Origin: a virus
IMG/VR virus record: IMGVR_UViG_3300044640_000504
Span: 1 to 57,897 of that record
Length of the DNA: 57,897 nt
Strand: one strand, 5' to 3'
The notes below the pieces were generated by a model. The model saw nothing but the letters and a program-made list of their open reading frames with translations, ran no database searches and was not told the DNA's origin. The position numbers and the translations under genes are program-made. Positions within the stretch are counted from its first letter, which is position 1. Every line of letters starts with the position of its first letter. Positions 7,996 through 16,283 of the stretch are shown piece by piece.

Positions 7996-10272
7996 TTATG
8001 CTCCAAAAGTTGCACCAGTTGGTAAAATGTTGAAGTCAATTTGGATAAATTCAGCAGTTTTAGTAGGTTGTAAGAAAATTGCTCCTTGTAATATGTTTCT
8101 ATCAATTACGTCAGGTGTATTATTTGAATCATCCATTACAACTCTAAACGAATATAAACCTTGTCTTTGTTGGATACCCTCTAAATATGGATTTACTGTG
8201 TTTAAGAATCTGTTTCTAGTTTCTGTACTATTTTGTTCAAATACCAAATATCTCGAAGTAGATGCGATATACTTTTTAACTGTAATCAACAATCTTCTTA
8301 CGTTAATTCTATCTAATGCAGATGGTCTAGATTGTAAAGTCTTTTGTCCAAATGCTACGATACCTTGTCCTGGGAATTGTGCGATTGGGTTTACTTTTCC
8401 TTCGTACAATGTATCTCTATCAGAATGAGTTAGACGATTTACTACACCAATTGCTCCCGTAATACCACCACGATTCAAACCTGCCGGTGCAAACCATTCA
8501 GCTGCTGAATTATCGTTAGCTGCAAATACCGCTGGCATTAATACCGATGGTGGAACTGCTACCATTTTGTTAGTATTCAAATCAATTGTCTTAATCCAAG
8601 GGTAGTAAGTTGCTGCGTAGTTAGTATCTAAACCTTCTGCTACTCCAACTGCTCCAGCGATTGTACCATCTTGTGCTACTGAATCCATAATGTAGAAACA
8701 ATCAGTACGAGCTTCACACAAATCAATACCAGCTTGTGCTACCGATGTATGTAATGTTTGAATAACACCCGGCATAACTACCAAGTTAATATCATATTCG
8801 TCTTGATTAGAAATTGCGTCTAATGCTCTTTGGTATGCTATCGAACCACTTGTACTAGCAGATGATAAATCAAATCCTTGTGAATTTGTGTTTGTAATAG
8901 ATGAACCTTTAGCAATTGATTTAGCCGGGCTCATACCATCAAAACCACCTTGTAATGCTACTACAAATGCTCTTTTAGCTACCGCATCTGCTGCTGAACC
9001 AGTTAATGGTAAACCAGCGGTTACATCTAATGAAAATGCCGATGATGTTGTAAATCCTTGTGGAATTGGTTTTAAGAATTGTGTATTATCTGCTGATAAT
9101 GTTCCTTCAAAATCAAATCCACCAGGTGTAGTTGAAGATACAGAAGTAGATTTGTAAGAAACATCTACCAATGAACCAGTATAAATACCAGCTGCAATTG
9201 GGTGTGAGTAACCAGCGTTACCATATGGTGCAGCCGTTACAGGTATTGCATCTATGTTACCCATTTCAATATAGATGTAACGAGATTTGTTAGAGTAATC
9301 ACCATATTCGGTAATCTTTCCACTTGCATCAGTTGTTATATATCTATCACCAATTGCTCTTGCAATATAGTTAGGTGATGTTGGGTCTAAATTTAAGTTA
9401 GAATAAGTTTCTAATACATATTTTCTCTTATCAGTATCGTTGTACTTTCTAACTTGTAATGTAAATGTTGCGTAATCTGAACCAGCAACTGAACCAGCTG
9501 CTTTAACATCTGAAATTACAATTTTAAATCTTGTGTTTTCAGCGTTACCATCTGCAATAGTTTTAACTTTAAATAAATCGTAGTTAGTACCTGCAACTAA
9601 TTGAGATTGAATGTATGGAGTTGAAGCTCCAACTGCACCCTCACTAAAGTTTTGTAATGGTAAAATTACTGCAGATGCACTATAATGCGTAGTTCCTAAA
9701 ATATTTTCAAAATAAGTATATGCATATGCGTTTTTAGCTCCCAATGGAGATGTTCCAAAAGTTTTAGTAACTGCATATGGGTCAGCTGGTGAAATTGAAA
9801 ATTGGTTAGAATCACCAAAAGTACCAATGTGAGTTCCATTTATGCTTAATAAATCAGCAAGTGGAGCAGGTGAAGTAGATGCGGTAATAGCTACATCACT
9901 AAATGATGCGGATGTATTTGCCGTTTCGGTATTGTTTAATGTATAAACTAATTTTTTAAATCCACTACCAGATGCTATAACACCGATTGGTCCTAATTCT
10001 TTATATCCACCTAATCCAGCAACTCTTACGATTGTTGCTACACCAGTTTCTCTTAAATAATTTTGTACTGCGTTTTCAGTATAGTAAGTGCTATCAACAA
10101 CACCAAAAATATCTTCAAATTCAGATTGAGTATTTACAATTGTAGGTTTGAATGCTGGTCCCTGCTTTAAAGGTCCGATGAAAACTCCACCGATTGCACC
10201 AACACCCTGTGCTATAAAAGATAAATCATTCTCTCTAGTGAAAACACCAGGTGATACGATTTTTTCAGCCAT
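7996..10272 (-). CDS. 18: Contractile tail sheath protein (gp18 family)
   Basis: This 758-residue protein is a tail sheath of the T4 gp18 type. It opens with MAEKIVSPGVFTRENDLSF and IGGVFIGPLKQGPA, followed by FEDIFG. The middle (about residues 130-460) is Ser/Thr/Ala-rich and variable, probably the surface-exposed domain. The conserved C-terminal subtilisin-like fold region contains the INVRRLLITVKKYI and DRNILQGAIFLQP motifs. It is about 100 residues longer than T4 gp18. A canonical AAGGAG lies before the start, as for the tube. It contracts to drive the tube through the host envelope. Confidence 0.95.
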   Translation of the reverse strand: MAEKIVSPGVFTRENDLSFIAQGVGAIGGVFIGPLKQGPAFKPTIVNTQSEFEDIFGVVDSTYYTENAVQNYLRETGVATIVRVAGLGGYKELGPIGVIASGSGFKKLVYTLNNTETANTSASFSDVAITASTSPAPLADLLSINGTHIGTFGDSNQFSISPADPYAVTKTFGTSPLGAKNAYAYTYFENILGTTHYSASAVILPLQNFSEGAVGASTPYIQSQLVAGTNYDLFKVKTIADGNAENTRFKIVISDVKAAGSVAGSDYATFTLQVRKYNDTDKRKYVLETYSNLNLDPTSPNYIARAIGDRYITTDASGKITEYGDYSNKSRYIYIEMGNIDAIPVTAAPYGNAGYSHPIAAGIYTGSLVDVSYKSTSVSSTTPGGFDFEGTLSADNTQFLKPIPQGFTTSSAFSLDVTAGLPLTGSAADAVAKRAFVVALQGGFDGMSPAKSIAKGSSITNTNSQGFDLSSASTSGSIAYQRALDAISNQDEYDINLVVMPGVIQTLHTSVAQAGIDLCEARTDCFYIMDSVAQDGTIAGAVGVAEGLDTNYAATYYPWIKTIDLNTNKMVAVPPSVLMPAVFAANDNSAAEWFAPAGLNRGGITGAIGVVNRLTHSDRDTLYEGKVNPIAQFPGQGIVAFGQKTLQSRPSALDRINVRRLLITVKKYIASTSRYLVFEQNSTETRNRFLNTVNPYLEGIQQRQGLYSFRVVMDDSNNTPDVIDRNILQGAIFLQPTKTAEFIQIDFNILPTGATFGA

Positions 10273-10310
10273 TTTTAATTTCTCCTTTTAATAATAATTT
10301 TTTATCTTAA

Positions 10311-10320
10311 TATAAATATA
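10311..10320 (-). promoter_or_regulatory. Late-promoter-like motif before the sheath gene
   Basis: An exact TATATTTATA on the coding strand lies 38 bases upstream of the sheath ATG. The leader between them carries the AAGGAG ribosome-binding site. Confidence 0.65.
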
Positions 10321-10348
10321 TAAGATTGTGATGAAAAGATATATTTGT

Positions 10349-10591
10349 TTATTGTTTTGGTGTAAATTCCCCAGTATCAATATCTAAATTTCCTTCACCA
10401 TATTCGGTTTGGATTTTAGATAATAATTCTTTCTCTTCTAAACCAAATTGTTGATATTGTTCTTGTAAGAATTTTTCATCTCTTTCAATTGTAGCTTTCT
10501 GAATTGCCAATTGACCTAATGAAATAACAATATCATTAAAACTATCACGTAATTCGATAATTTTATTCTTGTATTCTTCTTTAATTTGCAT
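10349..10591 (-). CDS. Small coiled-coil protein of unknown function
   Basis: This 80-residue protein is helical and strongly charged. A heptad-like stretch runs from about residue 5 to 62 (KNKIIELRDSFNDIVISLGQ, then ERDEKFLQEQYQQ), followed by an acidic Gly-containing tail. There is no signal peptide or membrane segment. It has its own late-promoter motif and sits between the fibre genes and the sheath, so a small virion or assembly role is possible. I do not recognise the family. Confidence 0.65.
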   Translation of the reverse strand: MQIKEEYKNKIIELRDSFNDIVISLGQLAIQKATIERDEKFLQEQYQQFGLEEKELLSKIQTEYGEGNLDIDTGEFTPKQ

Positions 10592-10615
10592 AACTTATAT
10601 TGTTTATTTTATATA

Positions 10616-10625
10616 TATAAATATA
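10616..10625 (-). promoter_or_regulatory. Late-promoter-like motif
   Basis: An exact TATATTTATA on the coding strand, within an alternating AT stretch, about 24 bases upstream of the ATG at 10591. Confidence 0.6.
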
Positions 10626-10650
10626 TGGTTTTCTACTCAAACGTTAAAAT

Positions 10651-11565
10651 TTAACCGATTTTTTCTTTAATTTCTTCGATTTGTTTTTGCTGTTCTTTGA
10701 TTGCTTCGATTAAAAGAGCTATTATTTTTTCATATTGAACTGCAAGGTATCCACTATTTCTTTCTACTACTATTTCAGGTAAGATTTCTTGTATCTCTTG
10801 TGCTATTATACCAACATCTTTGCCTTTATGAGAATGTATTTCATCAAATCCTTCTTTCCAATCAAATGTATTTCCACTAATTTTGTTTATTTTAGATAAT
10901 GCATTTACAATTGGTTCAATTTTTTCTTTTAATCTTCTATCTGATGTATCGTAAGCAGTAATATCACCAGTTGCAGTAATTGAACCTTGTACTGCTATAC
11001 CACCTGTAAAAGTTCCACCACCAAATGGATTACCCGTCGGACCTGTTGGTCCTTGTGGACCTGTTGAGCCGTTAGAACCAGCAGTTCCTTGTACACCTTG
11101 TGGACCAGTTGAACCGTTAGAACCTGCTGCTCCTTGTGCTCCATTAGAACCCGCTGCTCCTTGTGGACCAGTTGGTCCCTGATTACCTTGTGGGCCGGTT
11201 GAACCATTGTTTCCGTTTGGTCCCTGATTTCCCTGTGGACCTGTTGAACCATCGTTTCCGTTTGGTCCTTGATTTCCTTGTGGTCCTTGTACTCCAGATG
11301 TACCAGAAGTAGCCGCAGTATATGATGTACCATTTATACTTAATGGTCCTAATAATGATAATGAACCAGTTAAACCAAATGAACCAGTCATAGTATGTGC
11401 ATCATCTAACGAATTACCAAAGTTAAATGAACCTGATACGGATGATTGAGTAACATAATATACAGATGTTGATATGATATATTGTTCGGCAGTAATATTT
11501 CCTTTTACAGATAAACTACCTGTTACATTTAATGAGCCAGTAATCGAACTACTATGTATTTGCAT
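10651..11565 (-). CDS. Collagen-like tail fibre with C-terminal self-cleaving chaperone
   Basis: This protein has 304 residues. The N-terminal 90 residues carry short GSLxVTGSL beta repeats. A collagen-like Gly-X-Y run follows (about 92-180; [17 protein letters not shown]). A near-copy of a linker in the 34.8 kb fibre comes next ([16 protein letters not shown]). The last 97 residues form a peptidase S74 intramolecular chaperone starting at SDRRLKEKI (Ser 208) and ending in a coiled coil. In this family the chaperone trimerises the fibre and cuts itself off before that Ser. The start lies two bases after the giant collagen-like fibre gene. Confidence 0.85.
   Translation of the reverse strand: MQIHSSSITGSLNVTGSLSVKGNITAEQYIISTSVYYVTQSSVSGSFNFGNSLDDAHTMTGSFGLTGSLSLLGPLSINGTSYTAATSGTSGVQGPQGNQGPNGNDGSTGPQGNQGPNGNNGSTGPQGNQGPTGPQGAAGSNGAQGAAGSNGSTGPQGVQGTAGSNGSTGPQGPTGPTGNPFGGGTFTGGIAVQGSITATGDITAYDTSDRRLKEKIEPIVNALSKINKISGNTFDWKEGFDEIHSHKGKDVGIIAQEIQEILPEIVVERNSGYLAVQYEKIIALLIEAIKEQQKQIEEIKEKIG
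11030..11295 (-). repeat. Collagen-coding DNA repeats
   Basis: Imperfect 9- and 18-base repeats encode Gly-Pro-Gln-Gly-Asn-Gln and related triplets. Such tracts can change length by recombination. Confidence 0.7.
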
Positions 11566-11567
11566 TA

Positions 11568-14500
11568 TTAACTATTTTTTAATTTTTGTATTTCGTTTCT
11601 TAATTCTACAATTTGAGATTGTTGTTCTTTAATTGCTTCTATAAGTACCGCAGTTAAACCTCTTTCTCTTACCGTTAAATATCCATTATCACCCATTCTT
11701 ACTAATTGTGGGAATACCTTTTCTACTTCTTGTGCTATAACTCCTATATCTTTCGTAACACCCATAAAGGTTGCGTGGATTGCTTTACCATTCCATTCGT
11801 ATTCGTATCCGTTTAATCCCATTACCTTATCTAATGCCCCAGCGATTGGAGTTAGATTATCTTTTAACTGAATATCAGATGGAGTACCAAATGATGCAAC
11901 ATCACCACTTGCTACTATTGAACCAGAAACTTGTAATCTATCAGTTGTATTATCAGATGCAACAGGTCCAATTAAAACATTAGTACCATTATCAGTAATT
12001 TGAGTTGCAGTTCCTAATGTAGATGAGGTTGCAAATTTAACTACTTTATTTGTAGTTCCACTTACACTCACCGTACCACCAGTTGCCGATGTACCCGATG
12101 TTCCACTTGCTCCAGTTGCTCCTTGATTTCCTTGTGGACCGGTTGGTCCAGTTGAGCCAGCTGCTCCTTGTGGTCCAGTTGCTCCTTGTGCTCCACTTAC
12201 ACCCGATGTACCAGTTGCTCCTTGATTTCCTTGTGCTCCGTTTATTCCACTTGTACCATTAACTCCACTTGTACCATTAACTCCACTTGTACCACTTACG
12301 CCAGATGTACCAGATGTTCCGTTTGCTCCCGATGTTCCGTTTTCTCCATTTGAGCCAGTATTTCCTTGTGGTCCTTCTGCACCTTGAGGTCCTAATAGAC
12401 CAGTTGCACCCTGATTACCTTGTGGACCAGTTGGTCCTTGATTACCCTGTGCTCCACTTGTACCGTTTGTTCCAAAGAAAGTACCATTTACACCAGATGA
12501 ACCAGATGAACCAGATACCCCCGTTCCTACACCAAATGTAAACATAGCATAACCAGCGAATGGAACACTAAATGTTATTGTTGTTTGGTTTATAGAATCG
12601 GATTTAATTGATTGTGGTATCATTACATACCCATTAACATCATATACGGTTACTGATGGGTATTCATTTCCTAAAGCATGGGTTATTACCCAATTTGTAT
12701 CTTCTACTACTTGTGTATGTGTGTATGCCGAACCATTTGTTGTACCCGATGTTCCAGTTGTTCCCGATGTTCCACTTGCTCCTTGATTTCCTTGTGGTCC
12801 AATTGGTCCTAAATCGGAAATGTTAATCGTTCCTTGCATTGAAGAATGGAACTGACAAACATAGTATAATGTACTAGGAGCATTGTATGGTATTGCAAAT
12901 GTAATAGTACCGCTTTGAGTTCCATTATTTGTTACACCACTATTATATACATTACCAGAACTATATGCTCCAGCAGTAGTTTGTATCCAAAACGGATGAC
13001 CTGTTGCACTTACTGTAAATGTATATGTAAATCCACGTATTAAATTTAAAGTTGGATTAGATGCACCATCTATTGTATATGCAGATGCTCCACTATTAAC
13101 AACGCTAAAGTTTCTTGCTCCACTTATTCCAGATGTACCAATTGTACCTTGCGGTCCTTGTGCTCCATTTACTCCACTTGTTCCATTTGCTCCGTTTACT
13201 CCGGATGTACCATTTGTACCATTTGCTCCAGATGTTCCACTTACACCCGATGTTCCATTTGTACCATCTAAACCAGAAGAACCCGATGTTCCGTTGTTTC
13301 CACTACTTCCCGATGAGCCACTTAATCCACTAGTACCATTTTCACCCGAAGTTCCCGATGAGCCACTTAAACCATGTGTTCCACTACTTCCAGATGTTCC
13401 GTTTACACCACTTGTACCATTTGCTCCAGTTTCTCCTTGAACTCCTTGTGGGCCAGTTTCTCCTTGGTATCCTTGTGGACCAATTGGTCCTTGTCTACCT
13501 TGAGAACCAATATCACCTTGTGGTCCGTTTGGCCCTTGATTACCTTGTGTACCATTTGGTCCTTGATTACCTTGCGGTCCGATATTTCCTTGTACTCCGG
13601 TTTCTCCTTGTGTTCCCTGCGTCCCTTCAATTCCTTGATTACCTTGAGGTCCAGTATTTCCTTGATTTCCCTGCGGACCAGTTGGTCCTTGATTACCTTG
13701 CGTTCCATCAATACCTTGATTTCCTTGTGGGCCGATTGTACCTTGATTACCTTGTGTTCCTTGTACTCCCTGCGTTCCTTGTGTACCAGTTGGTCCTTGA
13801 TTTCCCTGCGTTCCATCAATTCCTTGATTTCCTTGCGGACCAGTTGTTCCTTGATTACCTTGAGGTCCAGTTATACCCTGATTTCCTTGTGGACCAGTTG
13901 GTCCCTGATTTCCTTGCGTACCTTGTGTACCTTCAACTCCTTGAGTTCCTTGTACTCCCTGCGTTCCTTGTGTTCCTTGAACACCATCTATACCTTGTAC
14001 CCCTTGTGGTCCTTGTGTACCTTGTGTTCCATTTACACCCTGCGTTCCTTGTGTTCCTTGAACACCTTGATTTCCTTGTGCTCCAGTTGGTCCTTGATTA
14101 CCCTGTGTTCCATCAATTCCTTGATTACCTTGTGGACCAGTTGGTCCTTGTGCTCCTTGCGAACCATTTATACCAGATGTACCATTTATACCCGATGTAC
14201 CATCTACACCAGTTGTTCCCGATGTACCATTTGCTCCAGATGTACCTGATGTAGAACCAAATACTCTATCAACTTGCTTTGCACTTACCAAAATAGATGG
14301 TGCAAATGGTCTATTAGGTGAAACTTGAGCTGCTGTGGATATTAATTTAATTGTGTTATCAGCTGATGAAAAACAAATCTCAATAAAATCATTAGCATTT
14401 GCTTGTATTAAAAATACATTAGTAATTGCTCCTATTGAATTTGCATCACGTATCGTTCTTTCTAAATTTGAACCAGAAATGTTTGTTCCATTTAATTTTG

Positions 14501-16229
14501 CCCAAATATCAACTATATCAGAACCAGGTGTAGTTTTTGATACATTTGCAGTATATGCAACCTCATATGTACCACTATATTGGAATTGAATATGTGTAGC
14601 GTTTTGTCTTATTATACCTTGATTTTCATTTGTGGTATCAAATGATGCAGTTGTTGCTATATTTGCTGCAGTTACGGTTTGGGAACCTGATGATAAGAAC
14701 TCACCATAATAGTTTGCAACCACTGGTGCGTTTACACCAGATGTACCACCCGTTCCATCCGTACCCGATGAACCATTTGCTCCTTGATTACCTTGCGGTC
14801 CTTGTGAACCTTGTGCTCCCGATGTACCATTAGTACCATTTGTACCATTTGTACCACTCGTTCCACTTGTACCAGTAGTTCCTGATGTACCATCGTTTCC
14901 ACTTGTACCGCTTGCTCCTTGATTACCCTGTGCTCCTTCAATTCCCTGCGTTCCTTGCGTTCCTTGTGTTCCTTGATTACCTTGTGTACCCTGCGTTCCT
15001 TGCGGTCCTTCAATTCCTTGATTACCTTGCGTTCCTTGTGTACCTTGCGTTCCTTGCGGTCCTACATTTCCTTGATTACCTTGCGGTCCTTCAATTCCTT
15101 GTACACCTTGATTACCTTGCGTTCCTTGCGGACCTGTGTTACCCTGATTTCCTTGTGGCCCTTCAATTCCTTGATTACCTTGTGGTCCTTCGATTCCTTG
15201 ATTACCCTGTGGTCCTACATTTCCTTGATTACCCTGTGCTCCTTGCTGACCTGTTTCTCCTTGAGTTCCTTGTGTACCTTGCGTTCCTTGCGGACCAGTT
15301 ATACCTTGATTACCTTGTACTCCTTGCTGACCTGTTTCTCCTTGATTACCTTGTGTACCTTGAGTTCCTTGTGGTCCTACATTTCCTTGATTTCCTTGCG
15401 GTCCTACATTTCCTTGATTACCTTGATTACCTTGCGTTCCTTGTGGTCCTTCAATTCCTTGTACACCCTGTGCTCCGATTTCTCCTTGATTTCCTTGTGG
15501 ACCTGTTGCTCCTTGATTTCCTTGTGCTCCTTGAACACCAGTTGGTCCTTGTCTACCTTGTGCTCCATCCGTACCAGATGTACCATCTAATCCACTTGTA
15601 CCTTCATCCCCACTTGTACCACTTAAACCACTTGTTCCACTTAAACCCGATGTACCAGGTAAACCTGATGTACCAGATGAACCATTTGTTCCACTAACTC
15701 CAGATGAACCCGCATTACCGGTTGCTCCTTGAGCACCTTGTGGACCAGTTCCACCCATTGTAACCGTCTTATATCCAACACGATTTTCCGATGATGCATC
15801 TATAACTAAAAAAGTATCAGATGTTACTGCTGATAAATCTTTTAAATACAAATAGTTATTTAGCCAAGCAGAACCAGTAAATTCATGCTTATCATCCGAT
15901 GTATTACCAAATCTAGTTGAACCTGATGTTTGTAAAACTGAAGATGATATAGTTGTTACATAGTATTCGTTTGCAGTTAATCTACCACCAATAGTAACAT
16001 TGTTTGAAAATGATGCATTTGATGCCGTTACGTTTCCAGTAAGAGTTAAAGAACCTGTGTTAGTACCCAATACAACAAATACCGCTTCACCACCAGCACC
16101 ATCTGTACCGATTTCTAATGTATTTTTTGTAGTATTTAAGTAAGGTTCACCTTGTGCTAAATAGCCAGGTGATGTATTTGTTTTATCACTTTGACTACCG
16201 CGTCTTATCTGAAAAGTTGTAATTGCCAT
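11568..16229 (-). CDS. Giant collagen-like tail fibre with C1q-like, cupredoxin-like and S74 domains
   Basis: This is a 1553-residue fibre. Residues 1-50 form a tropism-determinant-like attachment module (FQIRRGS, AQGEPYLNTTKNTLEIGTDG). Collagen-like Gly-X-Y tracts occupy about 165-500, 660-1040 and 1245-1385 (GPQGNQG and GTSG types). Between them lie a C1q/TNF-like beta domain (about 500-660), a cupredoxin-like domain (about 1040-1140; GHPFWIQ and CQFHSSM) and a small fibre module with THALGNEYPSVTVYD (about 1165-1240). The last 103 residues are an S74 chaperone beginning SDIQLKDNL. It is preceded by two late-promoter motifs and is a probable substrate of the nearby glycosyltransferase operon. 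Confidence 0.88.
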   Translation of the reverse strand: MAITTFQIRRGSQSDKTNTSPGYLAQGEPYLNTTKNTLEIGTDGAGGEAVFVVLGTNTGSLTLTGNVTASNASFSNNVTIGGRLTANEYYVTTISSSVLQTSGSTRFGNTSDDKHEFTGSAWLNNYLYLKDLSAVTSDTFLVIDASSENRVGYKTVTMGGTGPQGAQGATGNAGSSGVSGTNGSSGTSGLPGTSGLSGTSGLSGTSGDEGTSGLDGTSGTDGAQGRQGPTGVQGAQGNQGATGPQGNQGEIGAQGVQGIEGPQGTQGNQGNQGNVGPQGNQGNVGPQGTQGTQGNQGETGQQGVQGNQGITGPQGTQGTQGTQGETGQQGAQGNQGNVGPQGNQGIEGPQGNQGIEGPQGNQGNTGPQGTQGNQGVQGIEGPQGNQGNVGPQGTQGTQGTQGNQGIEGPQGTQGTQGNQGTQGTQGTQGIEGAQGNQGASGTSGNDGTSGTTGTSGTSGTNGTNGTNGTSGAQGSQGPQGNQGANGSSGTDGTGGTSGVNAPVVANYYGEFLSSGSQTVTAANIATTASFDTTNENQGIIRQNATHIQFQYSGTYEVAYTANVSKTTPGSDIVDIWAKLNGTNISGSNLERTIRDANSIGAITNVFLIQANANDFIEICFSSADNTIKLISTAAQVSPNRPFAPSILVSAKQVDRVFGSTSGTSGANGTSGTTGVDGTSGINGTSGINGSQGAQGPTGPQGNQGIDGTQGNQGPTGAQGNQGVQGTQGTQGVNGTQGTQGPQGVQGIDGVQGTQGTQGVQGTQGVEGTQGTQGNQGPTGPQGNQGITGPQGNQGTTGPQGNQGIDGTQGNQGPTGTQGTQGVQGTQGNQGTIGPQGNQGIDGTQGNQGPTGPQGNQGNTGPQGNQGIEGTQGTQGETGVQGNIGPQGNQGPNGTQGNQGPNGPQGDIGSQGRQGPIGPQGYQGETGPQGVQGETGANGTSGVNGTSGSSGTHGLSGSSGTSGENGTSGLSGSSGSSGNNGTSGSSGLDGTNGTSGVSGTSGANGTNGTSGVNGANGTSGVNGAQGPQGTIGTSGISGARNFSVVNSGASAYTIDGASNPTLNLIRGFTYTFTVSATGHPFWIQTTAGAYSSGNVYNSGVTNNGTQSGTITFAIPYNAPSTLYYVCQFHSSMQGTINISDLGPIGPQGNQGASGTSGTTGTSGTTNGSAYTHTQVVEDTNWVITHALGNEYPSVTVYDVNGYVMIPQSIKSDSINQTTITFSVPFAGYAMFTFGVGTGVSGSSGSSGVNGTFFGTNGTSGAQGNQGPTGPQGNQGATGLLGPQGAEGPQGNTGSNGENGTSGANGTSGTSGVSGTSGVNGTSGVNGTSGINGAQGNQGATGTSGVSGAQGATGPQGAAGSTGPTGPQGNQGATGASGTSGTSATGGTVSVSGTTNKVVKFATSSTLGTATQITDNGTNVLIGPVASDNTTDRLQVSGSIVASGDVASFGTPSDIQLKDNLTPIAGALDKVMGLNGYEYEWNGKAIHATFMGVTKDIGVIAQEVEKVFPQLVRMGDNGYLTVRERGLTAVLIEAIKEQQSQIVELRNEIQKLKNS
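12076..12520 (-). repeat. Collagen-coding DNA repeats, tract C
   Basis: Repeated Gly-X-Y codon blocks for GTSGVNGTSG and GPQGNQG types, nearest the chaperone end of the giant fibre gene. Confidence 0.7.
13110..14250 (-). repeat. Collagen-coding DNA repeats, tract B
   Basis: About 1.1 kb of 9- to 27-base imperfect repeats encode Gly-X-Y triplets, with Ser/Thr-rich blocks at both ends and Pro/Gln/Asn-rich blocks in the middle. Confidence 0.75.
14735..15750 (-). repeat. Collagen-coding DNA repeats, tract A
   Basis: About 1 kb of imperfect repeats encode GTQGNQG, GPQGNQG and GTSG triplet blocks in the N-terminal collagen-like tract. Confidence 0.75.
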
Positions 16230-16250
16230 TATATCTGTATTTCTTTCTTA

Positions 16251-16259
16251 TATAAATAT
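16251..16259 (-). promoter_or_regulatory. Late-promoter-like motif, proximal copy
   Basis: ATATTTATA on the coding strand (preceded by G rather than T), about 21 bases upstream of the giant fibre ATG at 16229. It is the closer of two copies. Confidence 0.6.
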
Positions 16260-16269
16260 CTATACATCC

Positions 16270-16279
16270 TATAAATATA
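16270..16279 (-). promoter_or_regulatory. Late-promoter-like motif, distal copy
   Basis: An exact TATATTTATA about 11 bases upstream of the proximal copy. This is the only place in the window with two tandem copies. Confidence 0.55.
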
Positions 16280-16283
16280 CCAT

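Noticed and set aside
12168-15697. Long plus-strand and alternative-frame open frames over the collagen-coding DNA
   Set aside because: They are mirror images of the Gly-X-Y repeats with low-complexity Leu/Tyr/His or Ser/Leu/Thr composition and have no ribosome-binding site. The minus-strand frame encodes complete recognised domains.
13110-15750. Regular short DNA repeats that could look like a CRISPR array
   Set aside because: The repeats are continuous coding triplets with no unique spacers or conserved repeat length.
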